A stretch of DNA of 64,000 nt from NCBI RefSeq assembly GCF_030063145.1, contig NZ_JASISM010000001.1, forward strand, positions 558,001 through 622,000. The letters run 5' to 3'. Origin of the DNA: Cryobacterium sp. PH31-L1. Its GTDB lineage: Bacteria; Actinomycetota; Actinomycetes; Actinomycetales; Microbacteriaceae. The translations under genes were made by a program, and so were the position numbers. How positions within the stretch are numbered: the first letter of the stretch is position 1; each line of letters starts with the position of its first letter. Positions 9,263 to 18,762 of the stretch are shown piece by piece. The notes under the pieces are model-generated. The model ran no database searches and had not been told where the DNA came from. It saw only the letters and a list, made by a program, of their open reading frames with translations.

Positions 9263-9526
9263 GTACTATTCCAATCGGTGGGGTGGCTTTCAGGCTAGCC
9301 GACCTTGCCCTACCTAGTGGGGGAGGCACCGGCGCGACTCGCCCGCCTAGGGTTACAGCGGATGCTCCGCGCCAGCCTCGCACGTCGCCTCCTCAGCACG
9401 AATGAGCAATACTTATTTGTTGCTAACCAATGTTGCGACCCGGCCGATTGTTAACGCGGAATCGGCAGATGTCGGTGGCACGATAGTACGGGGCGCGAAC
9501 CCGTGGTGAGGCAAGTGAACGTGGCT

Positions 9527-10405
9527 ATGACAACTCTTAGGCCTGGAATGCGGGCGCGTGATCACGAGTCCGTGGCCTCCGTGACGCCAATCACACCTCT
9601 GGTCCCCACTGCTCCCGGTCGGTTTGCCGGTCAGTCCGTCGTCGAAGAACTGCTTCGCCAGCACGCCGATCGGCCGGCACGTTCCCGGCTCGCGCGCACC
9701 CTGGGAGCCCCGCCGCTTGACGCGAACGAACTCAGCTGGTTGCGCGCCGCGCAGGCCGAGATGATCGTCGGCGATATTCTCGGTCGGCTCCCTGAGGGCT
9801 ACAGCGTTTACCATTCCCTGCCCATTCGCAATACAGCGTTCTGGGTCGACCACCTCGTCGTGGGGCCCGGTGGAATCTTCTCGATCAATTCCAAGACGCA
9901 CTGGGATCGCGACCTGACCGGGTCGCTGCGCTCGATTCCGATCAACGATCACGCCATGCCGTACCTGCGCGATGCCCCGTTTGAATCGGCCCAGATCACC
10001 GCGCTGCTGGCGCAGGTATTGCCGGCCACCACCGTGGTTCAACCCGTAATTGTGCTGGTCAACCCGCACAAGATTCTGTTGGCCCGCAAACCGGATGCCG
10101 TAACGGTCATCGACTCCCCGCGCCTGCGCCGGTGGCTCGTGGCCCGCCCGCCGGTATTCAGCCCCGAGCAGCAGGCCGCGCTCACCGCGGCCATTGACGA
10201 CCCGGCGACCTGGCGCGCAGCGGCCCAGCCGCTCGCACCGGCCCACCTGCACGCACGGTTCACCGCACTCGAACAGCAGGTCGCCGCAGCCGGCACCCGG
10301 CGCACCACGTTCACGGTGCTCGCCGGTGCAGCTGCTGCGACGGTGCTGGCTGTCGCCACCTCACCCCTGATCGTCGCTGCCGTCGAGTATCTCGCAGTGC
10401 GCTGA
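9527..10405 (+). CDS. NERD-domain protein, paralogue 3 (motifs intact)
   Basis: 292 aa. The frame opens at GTG 9503, but the start is best set at ATG 9527 because the resulting MTTLRPGMRA matches MTTQQPGMRD at the start of paralogue 4 (37803). The NERD core is complete: AQAEMIVGDIL with a candidate catalytic Glu, WVDHLVVGPGGIFSINSKTH with Asp108 and Lys123. A C-terminal helix (VLAGAAAATVLAVATSPLIV) probably anchors it, with the nuclease-like domain inside the cell. The NERD fold is related to PD-(D/E)xK nucleases and is often attached to helicases or kinases; here it stands alone. Substrate unknown. Confidence 0.85.
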   Translation: MTTLRPGMRARDHESVASVTPITPLVPTAPGRFAGQSVVEELLRQHADRPARSRLARTLGAPPLDANELSWLRAAQAEMIVGDILGRLPEGYSVYHSLPIRNTAFWVDHLVVGPGGIFSINSKTHWDRDLTGSLRSIPINDHAMPYLRDAPFESAQITALLAQVLPATTVVQPVIVLVNPHKILLARKPDAVTVIDSPRLRRWLVARPPVFSPEQQAALTAAIDDPATWRAAAQPLAPAHLHARFTALEQQVAAAGTRRTTFTVLAGAAAATVLAVATSPLIVAAVEYLAVR

Positions 10406-10470
10406 CCCTCCCTGTCAGGGCGGGCTGATGGGGCCGAAGCTGGCTGTTCGCGCGTCCACGAGCCACGACG

Positions 10471-11172
10471 TCAGGCGAGGCGCTCGAGAACCGTGCCCTC
10501 GCGCATCCGCTCGACGCGAACGACGTGGTCGCGCAGGTCGCGCACTCCGCGCGGGATGGCCAGTTCGGCCACGTCCTGCCCCTTGGTCACCGCGTGCGAC
10601 CGGGTCGGGTGCTTGTAGTCCTCGATGGATTGAAAGGTGTCCCGACCGCGCGGTTCCTTGCTGTGCCGCTGGGCGAAGCCGGAGTTGATCGCGCTCAGCT
10701 CGATCTCGTCCTCGTGCGCTGCGACCAGGCTCTTGGTACTCAGGGTGATCACGGTCTGGGCGTCGTCGCGGTAGGTGCGGGCGTTCAGTAGATCGCGCAG
10801 CATGCGCGGCTGCAGGTGAAAGAACACCCGGTCGTTCAGGGCTGCGCACCATTCAGCGAGCGTCATGTCGTCGAGGGCGTCCTCGAGCGACGGTTCGTGA
10901 AGGGCCTTCTGATGACGGATGACCGCGAGACCGAATTCCGAATGCTCCAGCACGCGTGACTCGCCTCGCCGTTTGCCGAGAATGGCGGCCTGGGGTGCGC
11001 CCTGTTTGACGCCCCAGCGGGTCACGAGCGCGCTCGGACTGAGCAGCCCGTGCCGCTCGATGGCGGGCCAGCTGCCGTCGGCGGCCACGTGGTAAAGCTC
11101 CGGGTACAGACGAATCAGATCGCGGGACAGCACGTTTCGAGCGTACTCTTCGGCACAGCAGGCCCGAGCCAC
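10471..11172 (-). CDS. DUF7002-like protein, possible ADP-ribosyltransferase fold
   Basis: 233 aa from GTG 11172, which lies 3 bp after the stop of the 2H phosphoesterase gene; a GTG at 11133 is an alternative. The N-terminal pattern LYHVAADGSWPAIERHGLLS and the central DRVFFHLQPRMLRDLLNA match what I recall of DUF7002. They also resemble the H...G and FYF-x-PR-x-M motifs of DarT-like ADP-ribosyltransferases, with a candidate late acidic site near RGRDTFQSIEDYK. The fold assignment is inference. Tight coupling to a 2H phosphoesterase suggests both act on a nucleotide- or RNA-derived product. Confidence 0.6.
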   Translation of the reverse strand: MARACCAEEYARNVLSRDLIRLYPELYHVAADGSWPAIERHGLLSPSALVTRWGVKQGAPQAAILGKRRGESRVLEHSEFGLAVIRHQKALHEPSLEDALDDMTLAEWCAALNDRVFFHLQPRMLRDLLNARTYRDDAQTVITLSTKSLVAAHEDEIELSAINSGFAQRHSKEPRGRDTFQSIEDYKHPTRSHAVTKGQDVAELAIPRGVRDLRDHVVRVERMREGTVLERLA

Positions 11173-11175
11173 GCC

Positions 11176-11664
11176 CTAGTCACTGGTCGAAGCGAGCTCG
11201 AACGTCACAAGCACTGTGCGACCGCTCGCCGCCGCAGGCGGCACCATGTCCACGAGCGCAACCTGGGTCAACCGCAGTTCGTCGCCCGCATGCACGCGCC
11301 CCTGCAGTTTCATGGTGACGTGAGCCCGAAACTCCGGCCGGGCGAACGCCGACTCGGTCGGAGAGTTGGCCAGCGGCCGCAGTACAGCAACGATCAGGTC
11401 GTGCAGCCGTGTCAACGCGGCGTTCTCGTCGATCAGCGTCACGGAAATGTCATGGTGTCGGCCAAACAGCTCGTCCTGCCCGGCGACCACGGTCAGCGCA
11501 CCGAACCCGGCCAGCGCGGCGGCGCTGACGCGCGCGATCTCGTCGGGTGCGGCATCCGTTTCGAACGGGGCAAGCACGGTGATGTGCAGCGGCCAGGCTT
11601 CAACCGCGAAGCTCGCGCCGGCTTCGAGCGGAGTGAGCGGCAGAACGACAACGAGGCGGGGCAT
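11176..11664 (-). CDS. 2H phosphoesterase (2'-5' RNA ligase/CPDase superfamily)
   Basis: 162 aa. The two H-x-T motifs that define the superfamily are present: LHITVL (His27) and RAHVTM (His115). They are separated by about 88 residues, as usual, with the fold strands VVVLPL and LTVVAGQDELF between. Enzymes of this group open 2',3'-cyclic or 1'',2''-cyclic phosphodiesters of RNA ends and ADP-ribose derivatives. It is the first gene of a two-gene minus-strand operon; the DUF7002-like gene begins 3 bp after its stop codon. ATG 11664. The precise substrate cannot be read from sequence. Confidence 0.8.
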   Translation of the reverse strand: MPRLVVVLPLTPLEAGASFAVEAWPLHITVLAPFETDAAPDEIARVSAAALAGFGALTVVAGQDELFGRHHDISVTLIDENAALTRLHDLIVAVLRPLANSPTESAFARPEFRAHVTMKLQGRVHAGDELRLTQVALVDMVPPAAASGRTVLVTFELASTSD

Positions 11665-11772
11665 GCGCCGAGTCTAAACGGGCCGATCTGCGTGACCGGT
11701 CGGCTTCGTCAAGCGGCACGGCAAATAGAACGGGGTGTAGCCGTGCCCCCGTCGAAGCGGTACAACTGACGC

Positions 11773-13437
11773 ATGACCAGTTCGCCGCTCCTTCTCGGCC
11801 CCATGATGCGGTACGTCGACGACGTGTCCGCGAGCATCTGGTTCGAGACGCGGGATGCTGGAGAAGTCGTGGTGACGGCCGCTGGGCGCTCTTGGGAGGC
11901 GCGCACCTTTGCCGTGCACGGACACCACTACGCGCTGGTGCACGTAGACGGCCTGCCACCCGACGCTGCACTGCCGTACACGGTTCAGATCGACGGGACC
12001 CCGGTCTGGCCCGATCCGGAGTCGTCGCTGCCGGCGTCCGTCATCCCGACGCTCGGCAGCGGGCATCCGTTGCGGCTGTCATTCGGCTCCTGCCGCACCA
12101 GCGTTCCCCACGATGCCGAGGGAAATCGCACCCACGGCGTCGATGCCTTGCGGGCGTGTGCCCTGCGGCTCGCTTCGCCCGATAACAATGTGCCGCGCCC
12201 GGATCTGATTCTTTTTCTCGGCGACCAAGTTTACGCCGACCTGACCACGGAGAAGATGCAGCAATTCATTCGCGCCCGACGTGACATGAGCCAGCCGCCC
12301 GGCAAGGAACTGGCCGACTTCGAGGAGTACGCGCACCTCTACAGCCTGGCCTGGTCAGACGAAGCGAACCGGTGGCTGCTTGCGACCGTGCCGACGGCCA
12401 TGATCTTCGATGACCACGACATTCGCGACGACTGGAACACGTCCCTGGCCTGGAAGCGCGACATGGAGGCGACGCAATGGTGGCACGGCCGCATCGTGGC
12501 GGGGCTGGCCTCCTACTGGGTATACCAGCATCTCGGCAACATGTCGCCGGTGGAACGCGCCGCCGACGAGATCTGGCGGGAGATCGCGGCCCACACCGGT
12601 GAGACCGAACTCGATCTCACCGCCCGGCTCGACGCATTCGCCGACCGGTGCGATCAGGAGCCCGCCAGCTACCGGTGGAGCTACTGCCGCGATATCAACG
12701 ACGTGCGGCTGATCGTGGTCGACTCCCGCGCCGCCCGCGAGCTCGAACCAGCACGGCGGGCTCTGCTAGACGACGACGAAACCGCTTGGCTCGACGAGCG
12801 GATGCGCGGCGGCTTTCGGCACCTGCTGGTCGGCACCTCACTGCCCTTTCTCCTGCCGCCCGGCCTTCACCACCTCGAATCGTGGGATGAAGCGGTCTCC
12901 CAAGGAGCGTGGGGCAGGCCCGCGGCCCGTGTGGGCGAGCGCCTGCGCCGGCTCGTCGATCTGGAGCATTGGGCCGCGTTTGAGCGCAGTTTTCGTCAGC
13001 TGGCACGCATGGCCACAGAGGTGGCCGACGGCCGCCGCGGCCCGGCTCCGCAGACCGTGACATTCCTGTCAGGCGACGTGCACTACTCAACGGTCTCCGA
13101 GGTGCAGCGCGCGACGGGGAGTCGCATCGTGCAGGCCGTCTGCTCGCCGATCCGCAATCCGCTGCCCATCATCATGCGCTCGTTCTCCGCGGTGCTGGCC
13201 TACACCATTGCCACCCGGCTGGCGGCGCTGCTGGCCCGATCCGCCGGGGTCAAGTCGCCGCCGTTTCACTGGGCGGGAGTCAAGGGCCCGTGGTTCGATA
13301 ATTGCCTGGCGAATCTCGAAGACACCCCAGCCGGACTCGTTCTGAAGTGGGAGAAGGGCGTTGTGTCGAACGGCGACCACGGGCATCCGTTGGTGGAAAC
13401 CGTGGCAACAGTGACAGTCTCTCCTCGACCGCGATGA
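11773..13437 (+). CDS. PhoD-like metallophosphatase
   Basis: 554 aa from ATG 11773. An N-terminal beta domain (about 1-100) precedes a calcineurin-like phosphoesterase domain with the PhoD motifs FGSCRTSVPH, ILFLGDQVYADLT, IFDDHDIRDDWN and FLSGDVHYSTVSE, which supply the metal-binding Asp, Asn and His residues. No signal peptide or Tat twin-arginine motif is seen, so unlike classical PhoD it is predicted to be cytoplasmic. Such proteins hydrolyse phosphodiesters or phosphomonoesters; the substrate is unknown. It is transcribed alone, divergent from the 2H gene with about 108 bp between. Confidence 0.87.
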   Translation: MTSSPLLLGPMMRYVDDVSASIWFETRDAGEVVVTAAGRSWEARTFAVHGHHYALVHVDGLPPDAALPYTVQIDGTPVWPDPESSLPASVIPTLGSGHPLRLSFGSCRTSVPHDAEGNRTHGVDALRACALRLASPDNNVPRPDLILFLGDQVYADLTTEKMQQFIRARRDMSQPPGKELADFEEYAHLYSLAWSDEANRWLLATVPTAMIFDDHDIRDDWNTSLAWKRDMEATQWWHGRIVAGLASYWVYQHLGNMSPVERAADEIWREIAAHTGETELDLTARLDAFADRCDQEPASYRWSYCRDINDVRLIVVDSRAARELEPARRALLDDDETAWLDERMRGGFRHLLVGTSLPFLLPPGLHHLESWDEAVSQGAWGRPAARVGERLRRLVDLEHWAAFERSFRQLARMATEVADGRRGPAPQTVTFLSGDVHYSTVSEVQRATGSRIVQAVCSPIRNPLPIIMRSFSAVLAYTIATRLAALLARSAGVKSPPFHWAGVKGPWFDNCLANLEDTPAGLVLKWEKGVVSNGDHGHPLVETVATVTVSPRPR

Positions 13438-13578
13438 GTGGCTGAACGAGGCCGAAGTCCGCAGCTCTGCAGCACACTGCGGAGGCGCAGATGCTCATTC
13501 TCTGTTGGAGCCCTGTTCGGCCCGCTTCCTGCCTATGCTTGATGTGAGCGAACTGGCTCAGTGACGGTGCGCGCACGC

Positions 13579-13595
13579 GAACCGTTAACCGGTTC
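13579..13595. promoter_or_regulatory. Inverted repeat upstream of the diguanylate cyclase gene
   Basis: GAACCG-TTAAC-CGGTTC is a 6-bp inverted repeat with a 5-bp centre, 33 bp before the ATG of the GGDEF gene. Position and symmetry fit a dimeric regulator operator, but no partner is identifiable. Confidence 0.35.
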
Positions 13596-13627
13596 CTACT
13601 GAGCCGCAGACTTCTGGGGGCTGCATC

Positions 13628-15289
13628 ATGATTCCTGTTGACACCGATGTAGCAGTGCCACGTCATACGAGCGTTGGCGACCTTCTCGCGAGCAGCAAAC
13701 GAGCAAGCTCGCAGGGTGATCATCGTCGCGGTGCAGATCAGGCCGAAGAGGCGCTAGCCCGTAGCGAAGCGACTGCCGAGCAGCAAGCCGGTGCTCATGA
13801 GCTCCTGATGTTGCACCGGCTCCGGTTGGGGGACTACCAGTCGTCAGTCAAGCATGGCCTTCTGGCTTTGGAGTATTTCACGGCCAATGGAAACCTGCTC
13901 GCCACGTCCAACGTGCACTGCACGCTCGCGTTGGCATTTTCCGACACGGCGCTGAATGAAACAGCGCTGCATCATGTACTCGGAGCCGTCGAGACCGCCA
14001 GAGCCTGTGCCAACCCGACGGCCGAATTCTGGGCACTGAGCCGCTCATCGCTGGTGCACGGGGCCATGGGGGATGCGGAGCGCGCGGTGGATTTGGGCAA
14101 GCAGGCCCTGGCCCTCGCCGAAACCCTGCACGACCCCGACACGAGTTTCACGGCGTTGAACAACCTGGGCGACACCTATCTCACCATCGCTCGCACCATG
14201 CTGTCGCGTCAGGAAGTTGCGTCGCAGCCCTTCGCTGAAGGATTGATCCTCATGCGTGAGGCCGTCGGCTTGGCGCAAGAACAACAGAACCCATTTCGTG
14301 AAGCGATAGCGCGGACCAACCTGGTTAGCCTCCTGATCGGACTTGGGCAGCTCGACGAAGCTCGCGAGCAAGGACGCCAGGGCAAGGCTCTGAGTAAATT
14401 GCACGGCTATCGCAGCCTCGAGATCGACATCGACGCCCAGCTTGCTGAGTTGGTGCGGGCGTCGGGCTGCTTCGAGGAGGCCACGGCCATGATGGAAGCG
14501 CAGCTCGCCAATCCCGACGTCGACGACGAGCCGGCTTTGCTCGCAAAGCTGCATCGGTCGCTCTACGAGATGCACAAGGCGGGCGGGCGGTTCGCCCAGG
14601 CGCTGGCCCACCACGAACGGTTGTATGCCGTGACCTTGCTCACGACAGTTCAGACCGCCGGGCTGCAGGCGCAGATGCTCATAAACACCATTGAAATCGA
14701 GCACGCTCGCCACGAGGTGGAGAGATTTCAACTGGAAGTGCGAGTGGAACGCTCCCGTGCCGAGGAACTCGACGACCAAGCAAATACCGATCCGCTCACG
14801 GGCTTGCTGAATCGTCGCGCACTCGACCGTGAATTGCCGTGGATGACAGGGCGCGCCGAGAACGACAGGCGCCCGCTCTGCGCCGCCATGATCGACTTCG
14901 ATCATTTCAAACAGGTGAACGATGCCCACGGCCACGCGATGGGCGACCAGGTGCTCACGGTCATGGCCTCGATGTTGCGCACAATAACTCGCGGAACTGA
15001 CCTCGCGGTGCGAGTCGGCGGCGAGGAATTTCTGCTCGTCCTAGCCGATACCAGCTTGGCCGAAGCTTCGGCAGTCTGCGATCGGCTCATGACTTCTGTG
15101 CGAGCATATGACTGGAACGCACTGGCACTGGGACTGGCCTGCAGGGTCAGTGTGGGCCTCGCGGCATTCGGTTCGCACGAATCCGCCTCGGGATGGTTAG
15201 CTCGAGCAGACGCCGCTCTCTACGAAGCGAAGAGCACCGGGCGCGATCGCGTTCACGTGGACGAACGCGACGCCGAGACCATTCCTTGA
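13628..15289 (+). CDS. TPR-containing diguanylate cyclase (GGDEF)
   Basis: 553 aa, soluble. Residues about 20-370 are helical repeats of TPR type (for example FTALNNLGDTYLTIARTML). A short coiled linker leads to the GGDEF domain, which starts at NTDPLTGLLNRRALD and has its active loop GGEEF near residues 464-468. IDFDHFKQVNDAHGHAMGD supplies the metal-binding Asp and the nucleotide-binding region. RGTD, five residues before GGEEF, is a canonical RxxD inhibitory site, so product inhibition is expected. It makes cyclic di-GMP from GTP, probably gated by ligand or protein binding to the TPR part. ATG 13628 follows GGGGG. Confidence 0.92.
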   Translation: MIPVDTDVAVPRHTSVGDLLASSKRASSQGDHRRGADQAEEALARSEATAEQQAGAHELLMLHRLRLGDYQSSVKHGLLALEYFTANGNLLATSNVHCTLALAFSDTALNETALHHVLGAVETARACANPTAEFWALSRSSLVHGAMGDAERAVDLGKQALALAETLHDPDTSFTALNNLGDTYLTIARTMLSRQEVASQPFAEGLILMREAVGLAQEQQNPFREAIARTNLVSLLIGLGQLDEAREQGRQGKALSKLHGYRSLEIDIDAQLAELVRASGCFEEATAMMEAQLANPDVDDEPALLAKLHRSLYEMHKAGGRFAQALAHHERLYAVTLLTTVQTAGLQAQMLINTIEIEHARHEVERFQLEVRVERSRAEELDDQANTDPLTGLLNRRALDRELPWMTGRAENDRRPLCAAMIDFDHFKQVNDAHGHAMGDQVLTVMASMLRTITRGTDLAVRVGGEEFLLVLADTSLAEASAVCDRLMTSVRAYDWNALALGLACRVSVGLAAFGSHESASGWLARADAALYEAKSTGRDRVHVDERDAETIP

Positions 15290-15367
15290 AGGGGGTATTC
15301 TCTCGACGCACGCTGCATTTCGGAGGGCCTGCGAGACCTCGCCCGCCTCGACCAGATCGTGACGCTG

Positions 15368-17416
15368 CTACAAACGGATGTCGAGCGTGCGCCGCGCCGC
15401 CGCAACCACGTGCTCCACGGTCACACCGGTAAGCGTCATGATTTCGGCGCCGCTGCCCGATTCGCCGAAATCGTCGATGCCGACGACCTCGCCGTGAAGC
15501 CCGACCCAGCGCCACCAGCCGTCACCGCGCCCAGCCTCCACGGCCACCCGGGCGTGCAGGTTCGGCGGTAGTACCTTGTCGCGGTAGGCCGGGGATGCGT
15601 CGGCGAACCACTCCACGCACGGCATCGATACCACGCGCACCGCGAGGTCGTCAGCACTGAGCTGTTCGGCCGCCGCGATGGCCACGGAGACCTCGCTGCC
15701 GGTCGCGATCAGCGCCAGGTCGAGGCCGGTTCCGCTCTGCCAGGCCACATAGCCGCCGGCGGCAACGCCGGCATCGAGGCCGTCGCGAAGGCCGAGGACC
15801 GGCACGTCCTGCCGGGAGAGTACGAGTGCCGCCGGCCCGTCGGGGCGGGCGACGAGGCGACGCCAGGCGGCTACGGTTTCGGCGGCATCCGCTGGGCGAA
15901 TGACGGCCAGGCGCGGTACCGTGCGCAGCGAGGCGATCTGCTCAACGGGCTGGTGGGTGGGGCCATCCTCGCCGACCGCGACCGAATCGTGGGTGAAGAC
16001 GTAGAGCACCGGCAGGCGCATGAGCGCCGCCAGGCGCATCGCCGGGCGCAGGTAATCGCTGAACACGAGGTAGGTCGAGCCGAACGGCCGCCACGGACCG
16101 GCCAGGGCGATGCCGTTCAGAATGGCGGCCATGGCGTGCTCGCGAATGCCGAAGTGAATGAAATCCCCGCCGGGGTTGGTCGCCGAAACGGCAGTGCCTG
16201 GCACGGTCACGTTGGTAGAGCCGCTGAGGTCGGCCGATCCGCCCCAGAGCGCCAGCGCGGGCGTGAGCGCCTGGATGACTTTTCCGTTGGTCTTGCGGGT
16301 AGCGACCAGAGTGCCCGGTGCGGGCACCTCTACGGCATCGAGCGCCGCGGTGGCCGCCTGCTGGTCGGTGCCGGAGTGAAAAGCGAGCCAGGACTGCGCC
16401 GCTTCCGGGTGTGAGCCGGCCCAGGCAGCGAAGCCCTCGCCCCATCCCGCCTCCAGATCGAGCCCGCGCTGCACGGCACGGCGGCAGAAGGCGAGCGCCT
16501 CGGGCGAAACGAGCTGCGCGAGCGTGGCGTGCGCCTCGAACCCGAGGGAGACTTTCACCGCGGCGATTTCTTCGGCCCCGAATCCGCCGGAGTGCGCGGC
16601 CGGCTGTCCGCCGAACACGGTCGATGGGGCGCCGATAGTGGTGGACACGGCCACGAGGGTGGGGCGACCGGTGCGGGTGGCGGCGAGGCGCAGCATCCGT
16701 TCGATGCCGTCGAGGTCGGTGGCGTCGGAGATCTCCAGCACACGCCAGCCGTAGGCGCGGTAGCGGGCGCGCACGTCTTCGGCGAAGGCATCCGTGGTCG
16801 GCCCGTCAATGGTCACGCCGTTGTCGTCCCAGATCAGCACGAGATTCTCGAGACCGAGTGTGCCGGCCACGCTCGACGCCTCGGCCGAGACGCCCTCCTG
16901 CAGGCAGCCGTCGCCGGCCACTGCCCAGACGGTGTGGTCGAGCAAAGCCGAGCCCGGCGTGAAGGTGGCGGCCTCCTTGCGGGCGGCGATCGCCATTCCC
17001 ACAGCGGATGCCACCCCCTGCCCGAGCGGGCCGGTACTCATTTCGACACCCACGGTATGACCGTGTTCCGGATGCCCGGGAGTACGCGAACCGAGCGTGC
17101 GGCTGGCCGCAATATCGTCGAGGGTCAGGCCGTAGCCGGTGAGAAAGAGCTGCACGTACAGCAGCAGGCTCGCGTGCCCGGCGCTGAGCACAAACCGGTC
17201 GCGGGCCACCCAGTGCGGGTTGCTCGGGCTGTGCCGCATCACGCGGGAGAACAGCACGTGCGAGAGTGGGGCCATGGCCATCGCGGTGCCGCCATGGCCA
17301 TGGCCCTTCGACTGTACCACGTGGGCAGGAATGGCAATGGCAGCGGCAACCGCCCGAGCTTCAGCGGAGCGATCAACATCGGCATCGATGATGACAGAAC
17401 GAGAATTCACAGTCAT
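15368..17416 (-). CDS. tkt: Transketolase
   Basis: Thiamine-diphosphate enzyme of the pentose phosphate pathway, 682 aa from ATG 17416 (an in-frame GTG at 17425 is an alternative). It shows the thiamine site [20 protein letters not shown] through [12 protein letters not shown], the pyrimidine-domain motif [17 protein letters not shown], and substrate loops HFGIREHAM and SKGHGHGG. It is divergent from the ROK regulator gene with only 51 bp between starts, and a 14-bp palindrome lies in that gap. It is therefore probably a dedicated copy co-regulated with the PTS rather than the housekeeping transketolase, which normally sits beside transaldolase. That role is inference. Confidence 0.92.
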   Translation of the reverse strand: MTVNSRSVIIDADVDRSAEARAVAAAIAIPAHVVQSKGHGHGGTAMAMAPLSHVLFSRVMRHSPSNPHWVARDRFVLSAGHASLLLYVQLFLTGYGLTLDDIAASRTLGSRTPGHPEHGHTVGVEMSTGPLGQGVASAVGMAIAARKEAATFTPGSALLDHTVWAVAGDGCLQEGVSAEASSVAGTLGLENLVLIWDDNGVTIDGPTTDAFAEDVRARYRAYGWRVLEISDATDLDGIERMLRLAATRTGRPTLVAVSTTIGAPSTVFGGQPAAHSGGFGAEEIAAVKVSLGFEAHATLAQLVSPEALAFCRRAVQRGLDLEAGWGEGFAAWAGSHPEAAQSWLAFHSGTDQQAATAALDAVEVPAPGTLVATRKTNGKVIQALTPALALWGGSADLSGSTNVTVPGTAVSATNPGGDFIHFGIREHAMAAILNGIALAGPWRPFGSTYLVFSDYLRPAMRLAALMRLPVLYVFTHDSVAVGEDGPTHQPVEQIASLRTVPRLAVIRPADAAETVAAWRRLVARPDGPAALVLSRQDVPVLGLRDGLDAGVAAGGYVAWQSGTGLDLALIATGSEVSVAIAAAEQLSADDLAVRVVSMPCVEWFADASPAYRDKVLPPNLHARVAVEAGRGDGWWRWVGLHGEVVGIDDFGESGSGAEIMTLTGVTVEHVVAAARRTLDIRL

Positions 17417-17429
17417 ACTGCACACATTG

Positions 17430-17443
17430 GTATATAAATATAC
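17430..17443. promoter_or_regulatory. AT-rich palindrome between transketolase and ROK genes
   Basis: GTATAT-AA-ATATAC: perfect 6-bp arms around AA in the 51-bp divergent gap. AT-rich palindromes are typical operators of ROK repressors (NagC/Mlc type), and this one would overlap the promoters of both genes. An AGTCAA (TTGACT on the minus strand) follows at 17447-17452 and could serve as a -35 for transketolase. Confidence 0.6.
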
Positions 17444-17467
17444 TTAAGTCAATCAGAGGAGCTCCGA

Positions 17468-18628
17468 GTGGCCCACGCCATGTCGACCGGGTCGGGTGTC
17501 GTGCTCGACCTCATTCGCGCGGGCACCGCGACTACTCGCCCGGCACTGATCGACGAGCTCGGCTGGTCGCGCATCACCCTCGCCCGCCGGCTCGACGAAC
17601 TGCTCGCGGCCGACATCATCATTGTCTCCGGACAGAGTGATTCCCGCGGCGGTCGTCCGGCCGAGAGTTTCGCGATCAACAGGGACGCCGGCCTGCTGCT
17701 CAGCGTCGACATCGGCGGCTCGCACACCCGCGTCGCCGTGACCGACCTGGTCTCGACCATTCTCATCGAAGACCAGGCCGACATCGGTCTCTGGGAAGGC
17801 CCGGACACCGTGTTCACCTGGGCCAACCAGGTATTTGACTACCTGTTGCGCCAGCTCGGCAAGACCCACGCCGACGTGCGGGGGATCGGCGTGGGCGTTC
17901 CCGGTCCAGTGGATGCCGCGACCGGCCGGCTCGCCGCCCCCCAGATCGACGCGCAGTGGAATGACGTGCTCGTGCAGAACTATTTTCCGGCCGACTACAC
18001 CGCCATTTTCGCCGTCGACCGTGACGTGAACATCATGGCGGTCGCGGAATCGCGGCTCGGCTGGCCGGAACACCGGGACCTCACCGTGCTCAAGGTTGGC
18101 CTCGGCATCGGCTGCGCGCTCGTGCTCGACGGCCGGGTCTACCGCGGTGCCCGCGGCGGTGCCGGCGACTTCTCCCACATCTTTCGCTACGGTGACGAGT
18201 TGTGCAGTTGCGGGCAGCGCGGCTGCCTCGAGGCCGTTGCGAGCGGTTATGCCATTCGCCGCGAGCTCAACGCCCTCGGCTACCGAATTCGCACCACCGG
18301 CGACATCGTGTCGCTCTCCCGCATGGGCTCACCGGACGCCGTGCGGATGCTCGCTGCCGCCGGCGCCGAGATCGGCCACGCCCTCGTCGACGTTGCCGGG
18401 CTGTTGAACCCCGCAATGATCGTCATCGGTGGCCAGCTCGCCGAGGCCGGCGACCCCTACCTATCGTCGTTGCGGGAGGCCCTGCTCGCGCACGTGCGCG
18501 CCTTCTCCGGTACCGGCCTCACCGTGGAGCCGAGCCGGCTCGGCAACAAGGCCGGCGTTCTCGGGGCCTCGCTCATCGCGCAGGACGCCCTGTTCGAGGC
18601 CGACCGCATCAGTCACCTCACGCGCTGA
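17468..18628 (+). CDS. ROK-family transcriptional regulator
   Basis: 386 aa from GTG 17468 with GAGGAG at 17455-17460. The N-terminal winged helix (about 1-65) contains TTRPALIDELGWSRITLARR. The sugar-kinase-like ROK domain follows, with the phosphate-binding loop VDIGGSHTRVAVTD, GVGVPGPVDAATG, GARGGAGDFSHI, and the zinc motif CSCGQRGCLEA. ROK regulators sense sugars or sugar phosphates. Its position between transketolase and the PTS genes, with palindromes on both sides, makes it the likely local repressor. The zinc motif is intact; ATP-binding residues are less clear, consistent with a regulator rather than a kinase. Confidence 0.9.
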   Translation: MAHAMSTGSGVVLDLIRAGTATTRPALIDELGWSRITLARRLDELLAADIIIVSGQSDSRGGRPAESFAINRDAGLLLSVDIGGSHTRVAVTDLVSTILIEDQADIGLWEGPDTVFTWANQVFDYLLRQLGKTHADVRGIGVGVPGPVDAATGRLAAPQIDAQWNDVLVQNYFPADYTAIFAVDRDVNIMAVAESRLGWPEHRDLTVLKVGLGIGCALVLDGRVYRGARGGAGDFSHIFRYGDELCSCGQRGCLEAVASGYAIRRELNALGYRIRTTGDIVSLSRMGSPDAVRMLAAAGAEIGHALVDVAGLLNPAMIVIGGQLAEAGDPYLSSLREALLAHVRAFSGTGLTVEPSRLGNKAGVLGASLIAQDALFEADRISHLTR

Positions 18629-18697
18629 GTACTTTCGTCCCGACTTCGGATCACTTGTAGACAAAAGTTCCGATTTCACATTAGGCTCGGAGACACG

Positions 18698-18715
18698 GCA
18701 CCAAATATTTGGGGC
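18698..18715. promoter_or_regulatory. Palindrome upstream of the PTS operon
   Basis: A perfect 12-bp palindrome CCAAATATTTGG (18701-18712) extends to 16/18 symmetry over 18698-18715. It lies 48 bp before the EIIA start, downstream of a TTGTAG -35-like element near 18656. Its AT-rich core resembles that of the palindrome before the ROK gene, and it is the best operator candidate for the PTS promoter. Confidence 0.6.
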
Positions 18716-18762
18716 AGACGACGTGGTCTTGCAGTTTGAGGGCCCGAACCAAGGAGTCAGGC

